Shown in pieces: positions 1-7,516 of a DNA stretch of 64,000 nucleotides. The number at the start of each line of letters is the position of its first letter. The stretch's first letter is position 1. The translations under genes and the position numbers were made by a program. The stretch spans positions 1 to 64,000 of the forward strand of contig JAEWQB010000010.1 of NCBI GenBank assembly GCA_023460395.1, given 5' to 3'. The notes beneath the pieces were generated by a model that was not told the DNA's origin, searched no databases, and saw nothing but the letters and a program-made list of their open reading frames with translations. This DNA is from Pseudomonadota bacterium (GTDB lineage: Bacteria > Desulfobacterota > Desulfovibrionia > Desulfovibrionales > Desulfovibrionaceae).

Positions 1-17
1 TCCTTGATAGCCTTCAT
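1..17 (-). CDS. Start of a gene leaving the window (partial)
   Basis: On the minus strand an ATG at 15-17 is preceded by AAGGAAGG at a usual ribosome-binding distance. It opens a frame that begins M-K-A-I-K and runs off the left edge. It has the same orientation as the SGNH hydrolase and hydrogenase genes upstream. Only five codons are visible, so no product can be named. The call rests on the Shine-Dalgarno-like sequence and position alone. Confidence 0.3.
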
Positions 18-393
18 TCGTAGCCCTTCCTTGTTGGTTTGGCGGTTGTTTGACCATGACCAAAACTAACCGACTTGGCGGGCTACTTCCATTTTTAGAA
101 TGTGCGAAAAATACCGTACGTTATCAGGTATTGTATGCAGGAAGACGGTATTTCTTCGCGCGTGCGGGGGAAGAAAAGAAAAAATCCCCGGTATCATGGG
201 GAAATAGCAGGGGGGAGGCGGAACTGGAGATGACCGTGCAGAACCACGTTGCATCCGGCATAGCCGCAATTACGCCGCAGCGGTGACGAACGTGGCGCAG
301 GCAGAGCGGTATAAAGCGTCCCGCAGAGCCGTGCCAAACGGGAGTCTGCGCAGAGCGGAAGGTGCGGTTTCGCGGGGCGGACCCCGCGCCGGT
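18..393. other. Intergenic region, no gene seen
   Basis: No convincing reading frame lies here. A 7-bp inverted repeat (GTAGCCC near 21 and GGGCTAC near 80) brackets the leader of the gene that leaves the window. A GC-rich hairpin (CGCGGGG/CCCCGCG, 371-388) follows the SGNH hydrolase stop but has no U-tract, so it is not a clear terminator. The rest is unassigned. Confidence 0.5.
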
Positions 394-972
394 TTAGCGC
401 GAGAGGTTCAGCAGCGTTTCCGCATAGGGCAGCATGTGCCGGGCGACGAGGGCTGTTCCTTCTCTGTTCGGATGAATGCCATCCGCCTGATGCAGAGCTG
501 CGTTGCCCGCCACACCCTCAAGGAAGAAGGGGCAGAAGACAGGCTCATAGCGCTCGGCAAGCTTGGGGTAGATTGCGGAGAAGGCGCTGGCATAGCCGTC
601 CTCAGAGGACGGGACGGCATCAAGCACCTGCATTCCCGCGAACAGGCAGGGGATATCTTCTTCAGTCAGGCGTTGCAGGATGCCGTCAAGTGACGCTTCC
701 ACGTCCCACGGGTCGTTACGCTGAAAAGCGTCATTAGCGCCCAGTGCCACAATAACCGCATCGGGGCGGGGGCGGGTGGTCAGGTAGCGCTCCAGCCGTT
801 TTTTCCCTCCCCCTACCGTGTCTCCAGAAAGGCCATGATTAATGATGCTTACAATGTGCCCGCGCTGCCGCAGAAGTTGCTGGAGCACGCAGGGAAAGGC
901 AGCATCTGCCGGAACGCCAAAACCCTCGGTCAGCGAGTCTCCGAGGGCGAGGATGGTTTTCAGACGGCTCAC
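394..972 (-). CDS. SGNH/GDSL-family esterase (TesA-like)
   Basis: A 192-residue hydrolase of the SGNH superfamily. Block I is GDSLTEG near residue 12 with the nucleophile Ser; block III is GAND in the middle; block V is DGIHPN near the C-terminus and supplies the Asp-His pair. The length matches TesA/arylesterase proteins, but there is no cleavable signal peptide, so a cytoplasmic location is likely. The probable substrate is a short acyl or aryl ester; specificity cannot be read from sequence. It lies 30 bp downstream of hypC in the same direction and may be transcribed with the hydrogenase genes, but nothing links it functionally to them. Confidence 0.8.
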   Translation of the reverse strand: MSRLKTILALGDSLTEGFGVPADAAFPCVLQQLLRQRGHIVSIINHGLSGDTVGGGKKRLERYLTTRPRPDAVIVALGANDAFQRNDPWDVEASLDGILQRLTEEDIPCLFAGMQVLDAVPSSEDGYASAFSAIYPKLAERYEPVFCPFFLEGVAGNAALHQADGIHPNREGTALVARHMLPYAETLLNLSR

Positions 973-1002
973 GACATCACCTGATGGAAAAGGTTGTAGG
1001 GG

Positions 1003-1254
1003 CTAAAAGCCTCCGGGAGTGTCCTCAGTAATCTCGGCCATTTGTCGTAAAATGCGCAAGGTTTCCTGCGCTTCTTCAAAATCGAGTTTCCGCAGAGCAA
1101 ATCCTGCGTGCACGATAACATAGTCACCTAATTCAGCAGGTGATTCCAGCAGCATAGTGGAGACATCGACAAAGGTTTCACTTTTCCCCACCCGACATCG
1201 AGCCATGTCATTGGGATTCAGTTCAGTTACCTCAGCGGGTATGGCAAGACACAT
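1003..1254 (-). CDS. hypC: Hydrogenase maturation chaperone HypC/HupF
   Basis: An 83-residue HypC-family protein. The family starts MCLAIP, and the N-terminal Cys2 is the functional residue that contacts HypD and the hydrogenase large-subunit precursor during Fe(CN)2CO delivery. I placed the start at the ATG giving MCLAIPAEV, which has GGAGGT just upstream. A longer frame would bury Cys2 and is rejected. The gene is last in the [NiFe] hydrogenase series (hynA, hynB, protease, hypC), so it is probably a dedicated chaperone for HynB. The other hyp genes (hypA, B, D, E, F) are not in this window. Confidence 0.9.
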   Translation of the reverse strand: MCLAIPAEVTELNPNDMARCRVGKSETFVDVSTMLLESPAELGDYVIVHAGFALRKLDFEEAQETLRILRQMAEITEDTPGGF

Positions 1255-1300
1255 GGCAACCTCCAGAGTCTGTATCGCAGGGTACGCGGCGTGGTATATC

Positions 1301-1795
1301 TCAGGCGTCAGCCGGAACATAGGTGCCCCCGGCGGCTTCTACTTCCTTCAGGACAATGCGGCACATATCAGGCAGCTTCTGGGCCACGGCAGGGGAAACT
1401 TCGGTGCCCATGGAGTGGTAATCCACAGGTTCCATGCCTATGACCACAGTGTCTGGGCGGCTGCCAGCCAGCTCACAATATATGAGCGTGTCCACAAGGT
1501 CGGTCTGGTGCATGGAGTCGTTAAAACCGAGGCTTTTGCGTAAATCGTCGCCAGTCAGGCGGTAGACGGATGTGGGCGTATCACCTCCCAGCACGGCGTC
1601 TACCACGATAAGGTAATCGGCGTGCATCATGCTATCCATGAGACGCATGCCCAACGTGCCGCCGTCCATGAGGGTGACATTGTTTGAAAAGCGGTATTGC
1701 TGTTGCAATGCTTCCACTGCGCGCACTCCCAGCCCTTCGTCCGTGTACAGCACATTGCCTACACCAAGCACCAGTATTTGTTTCGCATCAGTCAT
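1301..1795 (-). CDS. [NiFe] hydrogenase maturation endopeptidase (HyaD/HybD family)
   Basis: A 164-residue M52-family nickel-dependent protease that trims the C-terminal tail of a hydrogenase large subunit once the active site is loaded. The N-terminal LGVGNVLYTDEGLG loop carries the conserved nickel-sensing Asp/Glu region, and a VDAVLGG stretch supplies the second acidic site. The start is the ATG at 1795 with AAGGTG upstream; the longer frame overlaps the preceding terminator hairpin. It follows hynB, so its likely substrate is HynB, cleaved after the His of DPCIACGVH. The stop lies about 50 bp before hypC. Confidence 0.9.
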   Translation of the reverse strand: MTDAKQILVLGVGNVLYTDEGLGVRAVEALQQQYRFSNNVTLMDGGTLGMRLMDSMMHADYLIVVDAVLGGDTPTSVYRLTGDDLRKSLGFNDSMHQTDLVDTLIYCELAGSRPDTVVIGMEPVDYHSMGTEVSPAVAQKLPDMCRIVLKEVEAAGGTYVPADA

Positions 1796-1810
1796 GGGGC
1801 ACCTTATCTG

Positions 1811-1842
1811 AAAAAGGGAGCCCGGCGCAAGGCCGGGCTCCC
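1811..1842 (-). terminator. Hairpin and U-tract between hynB and its protease gene
   Basis: GGGAGCCCGGC pairs with its complement across a short loop (1816-1842), and on the minus strand the stem is followed by five U residues. This is a canonical intrinsic terminator just after hynB. It sits immediately before the ribosome-binding site of the protease gene, so it probably reduces protease and HypC expression relative to the structural subunits. Confidence 0.75.
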
Positions 1843-1865
1843 AAGTTTTTCTGATTTGATTGGAA

Positions 1866-3569
1866 TTACAGGATTTTGAACTTATGCACTTCGTTGGTTC
1901 GACTATCAATCACGTGCACACCGCAGGCGATGCAGGGGTCGAAGGAGTGGACCGTGCGCAGAATTTCCACAGGGCGTTTGGGATCGGCCACCGGGGTGTT
2001 CATGAGTGCTTCTTCCACAGGCGACATTTTGTTCTGTGCGCAACGGGGACCGAAGCTCCATGTGGAGGGAACCACAAGCTGGAAGTTTTCGATCTTGTGG
2101 TCGCGGATCTTGATCCAGTGCGAAAGCGCGCCACGGGGGGCGTTGACGTATCCCACACCTTCCCCGTCGCGAGGGATTTCGATTTCTTCGCAGATTTTAT
2201 TGTCGCCAGCGGCTACGTTGGCTTCCAACTCGTCCAGCATGCGTCCGGTTTGTTCCGCGATAACAGCGGTTTCAACACCGCGGGCGGCAGTGCGGCCCAG
2301 CGTGGAGAAGAGGGCTTCGGGGCCTACGCCCAGCGTGGAGAGCACGGTATTGACCATTTCAGTCACTTCCGTATGCCCTGCGGCGTATGCGGCGGCAACC
2401 TGAGCCAGCGGGCCGGTTTCCATAGGTTCGTTCATGTACCGGGGAGCCTTCATCCACGAGTAGCGGCCTTCGCCAAACATGTCTGTATACAGTGGTTCGG
2501 TGACGCCTTCATAGGGATGGTGCGGGGTATCGCCCTTGTACCAGCTATATTTGACGTGTTCTTCGATCTTGCTGGGATCGTATGCCTGCATCTTGCTGAG
2601 CTGGTTGTTGAAGATAACACCGGGCGGCAGGAAGCGGCTGTTCAGATCGTATTCGTCGGTGGGGAATTCACCAAAGGTGATGAGGTTCGAGGAACCGCCG
2701 TACTGGGTCCAGTCTTTGTAGTTTGAGGCAATAGCCAGCAGGTCGGGAATGTAGACCTGCCGGATGAAGTCTCTGGTTTCTTTCCACAGTGCGCGGAATT
2801 CGTTGATGCGTTCCGGGGTGAGGCTTTCGTAGCAGGAGACTCCGCCTGCAATGGTAAACTGCGTGTGCGGGTTTTTGCCACCGAAGGACGCCATCATCCG
2901 CGCAGCCTTCACCTGAAGGCGCAAGGCTTCCAGGTAGTGGGCGGTGGCGATGAGGTCCAGCTCCGGTTCCAGATAATAGGCGGGGTGCCCGCCCAGGAAG
3001 TAGGCGTTGGTGAAGGGGCCAAGCTGACCGCTATCCACAAATTTTTTCAGAGTGGCTTGCACGGTCTTCAGGTCTTCCGCCTTGGTGGGGCGGTCGGAAA
3101 TGGTATTGGCGATTTTAGCCGCCTTTACCGGATCTGCCTTCAGGGCATTGGTCACGTCCACCCAATCCAGCGCGTGCAGGTGATAGAAGTGCACGAGGTG
3201 GTCGTGCATGTACTGCGCGCCAAGCACAATATTGCGGATAAGGGTGGCATTTTTAGGAATGCGCACGCCAATGGCGTTGTCCACACAACGGGTGGAGGCC
3301 AATGCGTGGGTATAGGTGCACACACCGCAGGAGCGCTGGGTGAAGTGCTGGGCGTCGCGGGGGTCGCGGCCTTTCAGAATCATTTCCAGACCGCGGAATA
3401 ACTGGCTGGAGCTCCACACATTGGAGATACGACCATCTTCCACTTCCACTTCGATACGGAGATGCCCCTCAATGCGGGTGATGGGGTCAACCACAACCCG
3501 TCCGGTGTACGTGCTTTGGGGAGTAACCGGAATACCGGCGGGAGCTTTCTGCGCTCTACAACCGCTCAT
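1866..3569 (-). CDS. hynB: Periplasmic [NiFe] hydrogenase large subunit
   Basis: The 567-residue catalytic subunit. The L1 motif RSCGVCTYTH (Cys81, Cys84) and the L2 motif DPCIACGVH (Cys546, Cys549, His552) give the four cysteine ligands of the Ni-Fe centre. The last 15 residues after His552 are the tail expected to be removed by the maturation protease. It catalyses reversible H2 oxidation and passes electrons through HynA to periplasmic cytochrome c3. It has no signal peptide of its own, so co-export with the Tat substrate HynA is expected. AAGGAGGATGACAT precedes the start, and hynA lies 52 bp upstream. Like HysA it begins MSxC. Confidence 0.97.
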   Translation of the reverse strand: MSGCRAQKAPAGIPVTPQSTYTGRVVVDPITRIEGHLRIEVEVEDGRISNVWSSSQLFRGLEMILKGRDPRDAQHFTQRSCGVCTYTHALASTRCVDNAIGVRIPKNATLIRNIVLGAQYMHDHLVHFYHLHALDWVDVTNALKADPVKAAKIANTISDRPTKAEDLKTVQATLKKFVDSGQLGPFTNAYFLGGHPAYYLEPELDLIATAHYLEALRLQVKAARMMASFGGKNPHTQFTIAGGVSCYESLTPERINEFRALWKETRDFIRQVYIPDLLAIASNYKDWTQYGGSSNLITFGEFPTDEYDLNSRFLPPGVIFNNQLSKMQAYDPSKIEEHVKYSWYKGDTPHHPYEGVTEPLYTDMFGEGRYSWMKAPRYMNEPMETGPLAQVAAAYAAGHTEVTEMVNTVLSTLGVGPEALFSTLGRTAARGVETAVIAEQTGRMLDELEANVAAGDNKICEEIEIPRDGEGVGYVNAPRGALSHWIKIRDHKIENFQLVVPSTWSFGPRCAQNKMSPVEEALMNTPVADPKRPVEILRTVHSFDPCIACGVHVIDSRTNEVHKFKIL

Positions 3570-3621
3570 ATGTCATCCTCCTTGGGATGTTCATGTTCTC
3601 AAGATCAGTGCCGCAGGCCAA

Positions 3622-4575
3622 CTACATTTCGTAGAAGGGGCTCATGGCATCCCAGAAGTCAGGTTCCGAACAGCCGATACAGGGGTGCCCGGCACCGACA
3701 GGCCAGTTGGTCTGGTTAAATTTGATCTTGGGGCAGTTGTTGTAGGTGTCTGGGCCTTTGCAGCCCAATTCATACAAACACCAGCCCTTGCGGGCCTCTT
3801 CGGAGTCGAAAGAGGAGGCGAACTCACCCGCTTCAAAGTGGGGCAGGCGTTCACACTGTTCGTGCACGGTTTTGCCGAAAAACATGGTGGGACGGTTTAA
3901 TTCGTCCAGTTCGGGCAGAGCGTGCTTGGTGAGGTAGTACACGATGGTCCCTACTAAGTTGTAGGGGTTGGGCGGGCAGCCGGGCACGTTGATGCCATTA
4001 ACGCCAAGATGCCCCAGCGCGTCGTTTATGCCCTTGGCGTCCGTGGGGTTTGGCGCGGCAGCTTGAACACCGCCAAAGGTGGCGCAGGTGCCGTAGTTAA
4101 TAACCGCCATGGCTTTGGGCAGAATTTCGCTGTTGATGGACAGCATGGTGCGACCGCCAACCATGCCGTAAATGCCGTTGTCCTTCGTGGGCAAGGCGCC
4201 TTCGGTAATGGCGATAAAGCCGTGAGGACTGTTGACCGCGTGGTGCAACGCCTCTTCCGCCGCGTCGCCTGCGGCAGCCATGAGGGTTTCATGGTAATCC
4301 AGAGAGATGGTGTCCAAAATCAGTTGGTCGATGAAGGGCTGGAAGGCCCGCAACACCGATTCGGAACAGCCGGTACATTCGGCATTATGCAGATACACCA
4401 CGGAGGGACGACCGGGAGCGGTCATGGCTTTGGCGATTTGCGCGCCGAAAGCCGGTCCCATGCCCATGGCAACTGCGAGGGCGGAACAGAACTTCAGGAA
4501 TTCGCGGCGAGTGACACCGTTTTTTTCCAGCCGTTCCTCCACACCTTCCTTGCCGAGACCCACAGAAAATTTCAT
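3622..4575 (-). CDS. hynA: Periplasmic [NiFe] hydrogenase small subunit
   Basis: The 317-residue electron-transfer subunit. A Tat signal (TRREFLKF at residues 22-29, then a hydrophobic stretch) exports the folded heterodimer; the mature protein starts near residue 50. ECTGCSES begins the proximal-cluster ligands, and the C-terminus has the medial and distal cluster cysteines ending with CIGCSEPDF. The Pro in NWPVG is the residue that makes the medial cluster [3Fe-4S] in standard [NiFe] enzymes; the paralogue HysB has Cys there. The start at 4575 has GGAGGTTCCT upstream; an upstream in-frame extension lacks family similarity. Confidence 0.97.
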   Translation of the reverse strand: MKFSVGLGKEGVEERLEKNGVTRREFLKFCSALAVAMGMGPAFGAQIAKAMTAPGRPSVVYLHNAECTGCSESVLRAFQPFIDQLILDTISLDYHETLMAAAGDAAEEALHHAVNSPHGFIAITEGALPTKDNGIYGMVGGRTMLSINSEILPKAMAVINYGTCATFGGVQAAAPNPTDAKGINDALGHLGVNGINVPGCPPNPYNLVGTIVYYLTKHALPELDELNRPTMFFGKTVHEQCERLPHFEAGEFASSFDSEEARKGWCLYELGCKGPDTYNNCPKIKFNQTNWPVGAGHPCIGCSEPDFWDAMSPFYEM

Positions 4576-4841
4576 AGGAACCTCCTTGAATAATACAGGG
4601 CCTGCGAACTTCAGGATTCCCGATATCCCGAAGCGTACCCGACAGCGCATAGCATGCGGGGTTTGGCACAAGACCTGTTGCCAGACAGGCGTGCCCCGAC
4701 TCCCGCGCGAATAGCACCCTGCACAGGAGTCGGGAGGAGCATACACTGAAAAATGATAAAAGATAAAGTAGGCTACGATGCGCGGCCTCTTGGAGTATTC
4801 ATTTCATCAATGTGTATTTTGAATAATGATTTTATTTTTTG

Positions 4842-4866
4842 ATTATATGACCGTAATTTGCAAATT
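4842..4866 (-). promoter_or_regulatory. Candidate hynAB promoter with adjacent palindrome
   Basis: On the minus strand a perfect TATAAT (4847-4842) lies just downstream of the perfect 12-bp palindrome AATTTGCAAATT (4855-4866). No good -35 hexamer is present at 16-18 bp, so if this is the promoter it is probably activator dependent, with the palindrome as the binding site. It would give a leader of about 260 nt before hynA. This is inference from motif matching only. Confidence 0.3.
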
Positions 4867-5266
4867 TGTTGGAATGGCGGTTGGGTGTCCAACCAGTATG
4901 AAGGAGGGCTGTCAGGGGTTTTCGGTATAGGAAATATATATGTTTTGTGAAACATCATGTGCGCTTTCTTCTGGTCAATATGTTGAAAAACAAGGGCAAA
5001 CATATATTAAGAAACGCACAGTCACGAGGATGGCAGAAGGGAGCTATAGATGGTGCATGTGTTTTTCTGGGTGCGCGAACAGGCAGATATGAGAAAATTC
5101 AGAAAAAAGAAAAATTTTCCATAATTACCATACCCCCCTCCCCTGAGCAGTGGCGGGAAGGGGGAACTCGCCGGATACGCACCAGATACGCACCAGATAC
5201 CCATTGAGCGCTCAGCGGATAAACAGGAAGGTGGCGTGGCAGACACGCCGCCCGCCCCGCGTGTGG

Positions 5267-5286
5267 AAAAAACGGCGGGTGCCCGC
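5267..5286 (-). terminator. Possible terminator after the hys maturation protease gene
   Basis: Read on the minus strand, a short GC-rich stem (GCGG/CCGC, extended by one pair) is followed within 2 nt by six U residues. It lies about 80 bp past the protease stop. The stem is short, so confidence is modest. Confidence 0.4.
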
Positions 5287-5363
5287 GTTCTGGGAAAGGA
5301 AGGAGGGATAACCACGCCACGTGCGCAGCAGGCGACTCCCCAAGGGATGTGTTGCGAAGCGGA

Positions 5364-5843
5364 TTAGGCTGTGCGCATGCTATCAAACAACTGGGTGATT
5401 TCTTTGCGGACTAATGAAAGGAAATCGTCAAAAGCCGCTTGGCATGGGGCAGATAGGCCAATATTCCACGAGGTGATGTCGTGTGGTTCCATTCCCACAA
5501 TGCGCATGCGGGGACGGCGACCATTTTTCAGTTCGCACATTTTCAGGGAATCCACCATGTCGATGTCATGAATGGACATACGCTGCTTTTCGTTGGCGAC
5601 GAGGTCGTCTTCCGTGAGGGTATACAGCGTTCCCGGAGCATGCCCGGCGTGAATGACATCCAGCACCAGCAGTTCGTCGTAGTCTTGGAACAGGTAAAAA
5701 ATATCCTGTGTGAATGTGCCGCCATCCATAACAGTTACCCCTTCGGGCCATGGTTCCTGTTGCAGGGTCTGCGCGGCGAGCACCCCAACGCCATCGTCGG
5801 TGAGTAGGCTATTGCCTATGCCCAGTACTAGCAATTTGCGCAT
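5364..5843 (-). CDS. [NiFeSe] hydrogenase maturation endopeptidase (HyaD/HybD family)
   Basis: A 159-residue M52-family protease beginning MRKLLVLGIGNSLLTDDGVG, the nickel-binding loop of the family. It contains an LVLDVIHAGH segment matching the second metal ligand region. The start is the ATG at 5843 with AAGGGG upstream; the longer frame runs into a hairpin. It directly follows hysA, so its likely job is to remove the 15-residue tail of HysA after His499. It is a diverged paralogue of the protease at 1301-1795, and the two are probably specific to their adjacent large subunits. Confidence 0.88.
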   Translation of the reverse strand: MRKLLVLGIGNSLLTDDGVGVLAAQTLQQEPWPEGVTVMDGGTFTQDIFYLFQDYDELLVLDVIHAGHAPGTLYTLTEDDLVANEKQRMSIHDIDMVDSLKMCELKNGRRPRMRIVGMEPHDITSWNIGLSAPCQAAFDDFLSLVRKEITQLFDSMRTA

Positions 5844-5888
5844 GGCGTTTTTCCCCTTGTTGTACCTTCGCGGTGGTAGCGTGAGAAA

Positions 5889-5912
5889 GGGGGCCGGTGG
5901 AACCGGCCCCCC
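5889..5912 (-). terminator. GC-rich hairpin between hysA and its protease gene
   Basis: GGGGGCCGGT pairs with ACCGGCCCCC around a 3-nt loop. Unlike the equivalent hairpin after hynB it lacks a U-tract on the minus strand, so it may act as an mRNA-stabilising or processing element rather than a terminator. Its position mirrors the hyn hairpin. Confidence 0.4.
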
Positions 5913-5934
5913 TGAATGCAGACAGCGTGTGTAC

Positions 5935-7479
5935 TTACTTGCACTCAATAACGGAAACTTTGCCGGACTCTGCGTGCATCACGTGCACGGCGCAGCCCAG
6001 TCACGGGTCAAAGGCGCGGATGAGCCGCGCCACGTTTACGGGATTATCGATGTCCGGCACGGGCACGCCGATAAGTGCTTCTTCAATGGGACCACGCTGG
6101 CCCTTGTCGTCGCGCGGGTTGCTGTTCCACAGGGTGGCGGAGACGATCTGGTAGTTGGCGATCTTGCCATCCTTGATGTTCAGATAGTGGAGCAGAGAAC
6201 CACGGGGAGCTTCGGTAAAGCCCGTTCCTTCACCTGATTCAGGAATGGTGGGGGTCACATACGTTTCCGCACCGGGGGTAGCTTCTTTGAGCCATTTTTC
6301 GATGAAGCCGATGACATACCACGCTTCTTCCGCGCGTGCGACATGGCGTCCCATGAGCGAGAAAGCGGCGTCTTCTCCCAGATCGCGGAAGCGCTTTGCA
6401 TCAAGACCGAAGTGTTCCTTCAACAGCTTCTGGCCCACAGGGGAGAGAACGGGGTTCTCTATCCACATACGGGCCAGCGGACCCACTTCGCAGGCCACAC
6501 CGTCGTAACGGGGGGATTTAACGAACGAGTATGCGCCGGGCTTATTAGGCGCGGGGCGGGTCTGGCCCTGCGAATAATGCAATCCGGTGGTGCTGTCGTC
6601 AAACCACGAGTGCTTCACGTCTTCACGGATTTTCGCCGGATCGAAGGCGTGGTCTTTACCATCGTAGTACACGCCGGAGCGCATGGCGAAGGTCGTCATG
6701 GCGTCGTCCAGAGGGAATACGCCGAAGGCGATGCAGGCCCGGTGCCCCTGACCCACAGCGAACAGGTCTTTGTACTGGGAGCCGACAGTGTACACCACGG
6801 GCAGGTATTTATTGCCAATGAAATCCTTCACCCGATCAAGACGGGCCGCGTATTCCACGAGCGTCTCGCGGGAAGGAATTTCCGACGTGCCACCAGCCAT
6901 AACCCCCTGCACATGGGGCATTTTGCCACCGAAGATGGCAACCATTTCATGGCAGATCTGACGAACGTCGAGCGCTTCAATATATTGGTCCACCGCAGCG
7001 GCATTGACGCCAGCAAGGGCCTTGTTGCGATCGGTGAGCAAATCAGAATTGGCGTAGCGAGGCACAAAGGGAGCGCTGTCCGGGCCTTGCACGAAGTCCT
7101 GAGCTGCCAGATGATAGAAATGCAGCAGGTGCGATTGCAGGTAGTTAGCGCTGAGTATCAGGTTGCGCGTGATTCGCCCGTTGGTGGTAATGGCGGTGCC
7201 CATAGCGGCGTCCTGCGCCATGCTGGAAGCCGTGGCGTGGGACGTGGGACATACGCCACAGATGCGTTGGACGATCTGCGAAGAGTCGCGGGGATCTCTT
7301 CCGCGCAGAATGGTTTCAAATCCGCGGTACATGCCACCGGAGAGCTTGGCATCTACTACTTTACCGTCCTCGACCGTTACTTCGGCCTTCAGATGGCCTT
7401 CGATACGGGTTACCGGATCGATGGCAATGGTGGTGGTAGAGCCGGAAGCGGCTGCTCCGGTACGTTTGCAAGAAGACAT
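5935..7479 (-). CDS. hysA: [NiFeSe] hydrogenase large subunit (selenoprotein)
   Basis: 514 residues when the in-frame UGA at 6001-6003 is read as selenocysteine 493. L1 is RICGVCPTSH (Cys74, Cys77). L2 reads D-P-U-L-G-C-A-V-H, with Sec replacing the terminal Ni-ligand Cys and Cys496 as the other ligand. After His499 a 15-residue tail ending IECK precedes a TAA stop at 5935-5937, matching the length of the tail on HynB. An automatic caller would stop at the UGA and lose the nickel site. A SECIS-like hairpin follows the UGA. Selenium-containing enzymes of this type oxidise H2 in the periplasm and are relatively O2 tolerant. GGAGGAATCGT precedes the ATG. Confidence 0.96.
5970..5995 (-). promoter_or_regulatory. 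Bacterial SECIS element in hysA mRNA
   Basis: Starting 6 nt after the UGA, CUGC pairs with GCAG, a 3-nt bulge follows, then GUGCA pairs with UGCAC around a CGUGA loop. Bacterial SECIS hairpins lie directly 3' of the UGA within the coding region and present G-U in the apical loop to SelB, which this one does. Every base also encodes protein (residues 495-503). Confidence 0.75.
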
Positions 7480-7516
7480 ACGATTCCTCCTTCAGACTTG
7501 CGATGCGTAGGGGGAG

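Larger units (their letters stand above)
4576..5363. other. Long intergenic region upstream of hynA
   Basis: 788 bp with no believable gene. It holds an AT-rich block (about 4790-4960) with a candidate promoter, a hairpin GGTTGG/CCAACC (4879-4894) and an inverted repeat ATGTTT-N4-AAACAT (4940-4955). Nearer hynA, a leader hairpin pairs CCCGACTCC with GGAGTCGGG (4695-4734). At 5180-5202 the unit GATACGCACCA occurs twice in tandem, followed by a partial third copy and the palindrome TGAGCGCTCA. It separates the hys transcript end from the hyn promoter. Confidence 0.6.

Noticed and set aside
4664..4681. Sigma-54 promoter in the hyn leader (TGGCAC...TTGC)
   Set aside because: The spacing between the elements is 8 bp instead of 5, and it faces away from hynA.
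4773..5003. A 76-residue minus-strand reading frame upstream of hynA
   Set aside because: It is AT-rich, lacks a ribosome site and overlaps candidate promoter elements.
6001..6003. Premature stop making hysA a pseudogene
   Set aside because: The UGA is at the selenocysteine position of the L2 motif, the frame continues with family sequence to a TAA at 5935, and a SECIS-like hairpin follows.
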